From NCBI GenBank assembly GCA_934133115.1, contig CAKPAV010000010.1:1-14589 (forward strand): 14,589 bases of DNA, read 5' to 3'. Position 1 is the first letter of the stretch, and every line of letters begins with the position of its first letter. The notes under the pieces were generated by a model that worked only from the letters and a program-made list of their open reading frames with translations, did not search any database and was not told the origin of the DNA. Both the position numbers and the translations under genes were made by a program. This document shows, piece after piece, positions 14,007-14,589 of this stretch. This DNA is from an uncultured Bacilli bacterium. Its GTDB lineage: Bacteria; Bacillota_I; Bacilli_A; RFN20; CAG-826.

Positions 14007-14589
14007 TTAAAATAATTGTCCAGGTAATTTTAATTTTTCTTTTTTAGGAAATGATTCATCAAATTTAAGCGCATCTTCTTCATTAATTAAATAACCTTCT
14101 GGTGTAACATATTCTCCTTTAATATTTTCTAAAAAGTTTTCTTTTAATTCAAGACATAAGAAAAAAGAAGAATCATCTTCATCACTTAATCCATGATACT
14201 TGATATTATATGTAGATGCATAATTAAATCCGGATTTACTATAAAAATCAATATTTCCTTCTAAAAATATTACTCCATATTCTAATTCGCGTGCTTTATT
14301 TATCGAATAATCTAATAATGTTTTTCCATAGCCCTTTCTTTTATATTCGTTAGCAATACAAATTGGGCCTAGTGTTAATATTGTTACGTCTTCATTATCT
14401 TTGTTTTTTATAGAAGATTTCACAAAAGCAACTTGACCAATAATTCTATTATCTAATTCAATAACAAAATCAAGTTCTTTTACAAAATTAACACTTTTTC
14501 TTAGTTCATGAAGTAAGAAGTGTTCAATGCATCCTGGACGATAAACATTCCAAAAGCTTTCACGAACAAGATTTTCAACATAATTATAA
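14007..14589 (-). CDS. GNAT N-acetyltransferase, YhbS-like (5' end beyond window)
   Basis: The frame stays open to the right edge and reads YNYVENLVRESFWNVYRP at its start, so a GTG at 14423 is internal and the true N-terminus lies outside. About 193 residues are visible. The opening ENLVRESFWN...CIEHFLLHELR stretch, the strand IIGQVAFVKSS, and the acetyl-CoA loop Y-K-R-K-G-Y-G-K-T-L-L mark a GNAT enzyme of the YhbS type (COG3153). GGNIDFYSKSGF-like residues follow the usual order (EGNIDFYSKSGF). The acceptor is unknown. The C-terminal tail (LPGQLF) is typical of this group as I recall it. It is the first visible gene of an operon with the CatA-like gene. Confidence 0.88.
   Translation of the reverse strand, partial: YNYVENLVRESFWNVYRPGCIEHFLLHELRKSVNFVKELDFVIELDNRIIGQVAFVKSSIKNKDNEDVTILTLGPICIANEYKRKGYGKTLLDYSINKARELEYGVIFLEGNIDFYSKSGFNYASTYNIKYHGLSDEDDSSFFLCLELKENFLENIKGEYVTPEGYLINEEDALKFDESFPKKEKLKLPGQLF

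Noticed and set aside
14007..14423. GNAT gene as a complete 138-residue protein from a GTG at 14423
   Set aside because: The frame continues upstream with convincing GNAT residues to the window edge, so the GTG is an internal Val.

Overview
The window is AT-rich, low-GC DNA with Firmicutes-type signals: AGGAGG-like ribosome binding sites, sigma-A promoters, a cre-like site, and an AgrC/AgrA-type two-component pair. I infer a gut-type, low-GC member of the Bacilli/Erysipelotrichia/RF39 range, but no marker gene fixes the taxon. Every complete gene ends in TAA, except one in TAG. No TGA stop is seen and Trp is read from TGG, so the standard bacterial code fits.

Positions 1-7398 (minus strand) hold one tightly packed operon. 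Its order is: a membrane-anchored protein with Ig-like domains and two carbohydrate-binding modules (CBMs), a GH3 glycosidase with permuted domain order, a 46-residue acidic peptide, and a second CBM-repeat protein that runs off the left edge. The GH3 and peptide genes overlap by 32 nt, and the peptide and the last gene are 1 nt apart. The products look like a cell-surface glycan-binding and glycan-cleaving assembly.

Positions 7399-9566 (minus strand) hold a LytTR response regulator and an AgrC-like histidine kinase, directly upstream of that operon. The 116-nt gap between kinase and operon carries a 21-bp tandem repeat with an AgrA-type box, a promoter, and a near-perfect cre site just downstream of the predicted start. 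The simplest model is activation by the neighbouring LytTR regulator and carbon catabolite repression by CcpA. No AgrB/AgrD genes are visible, so the kinase signal is unknown.

Positions 9567-10018 are a non-coding stretch rich in inverted repeats, including a 17-bp-arm hairpin and a 16-bp LacI-operator-like palindrome. Positions 10019-11497 hold a divergent pair: a TrmR/YrrM-like O-methyltransferase (minus) and a short-chain dehydrogenase (plus). The dehydrogenase is followed by an intrinsic terminator and then a chain of RNA-like hairpins with T-tracts (11574-11706).

Positions 11943-14589 (minus strand) hold a stand-alone AAA_14/DUF4143 ATPase with a clear sigma-A promoter. Beyond it is an operon of a GNAT acetyltransferase (cut by the right edge) and a CatA-like acetyltransferase.
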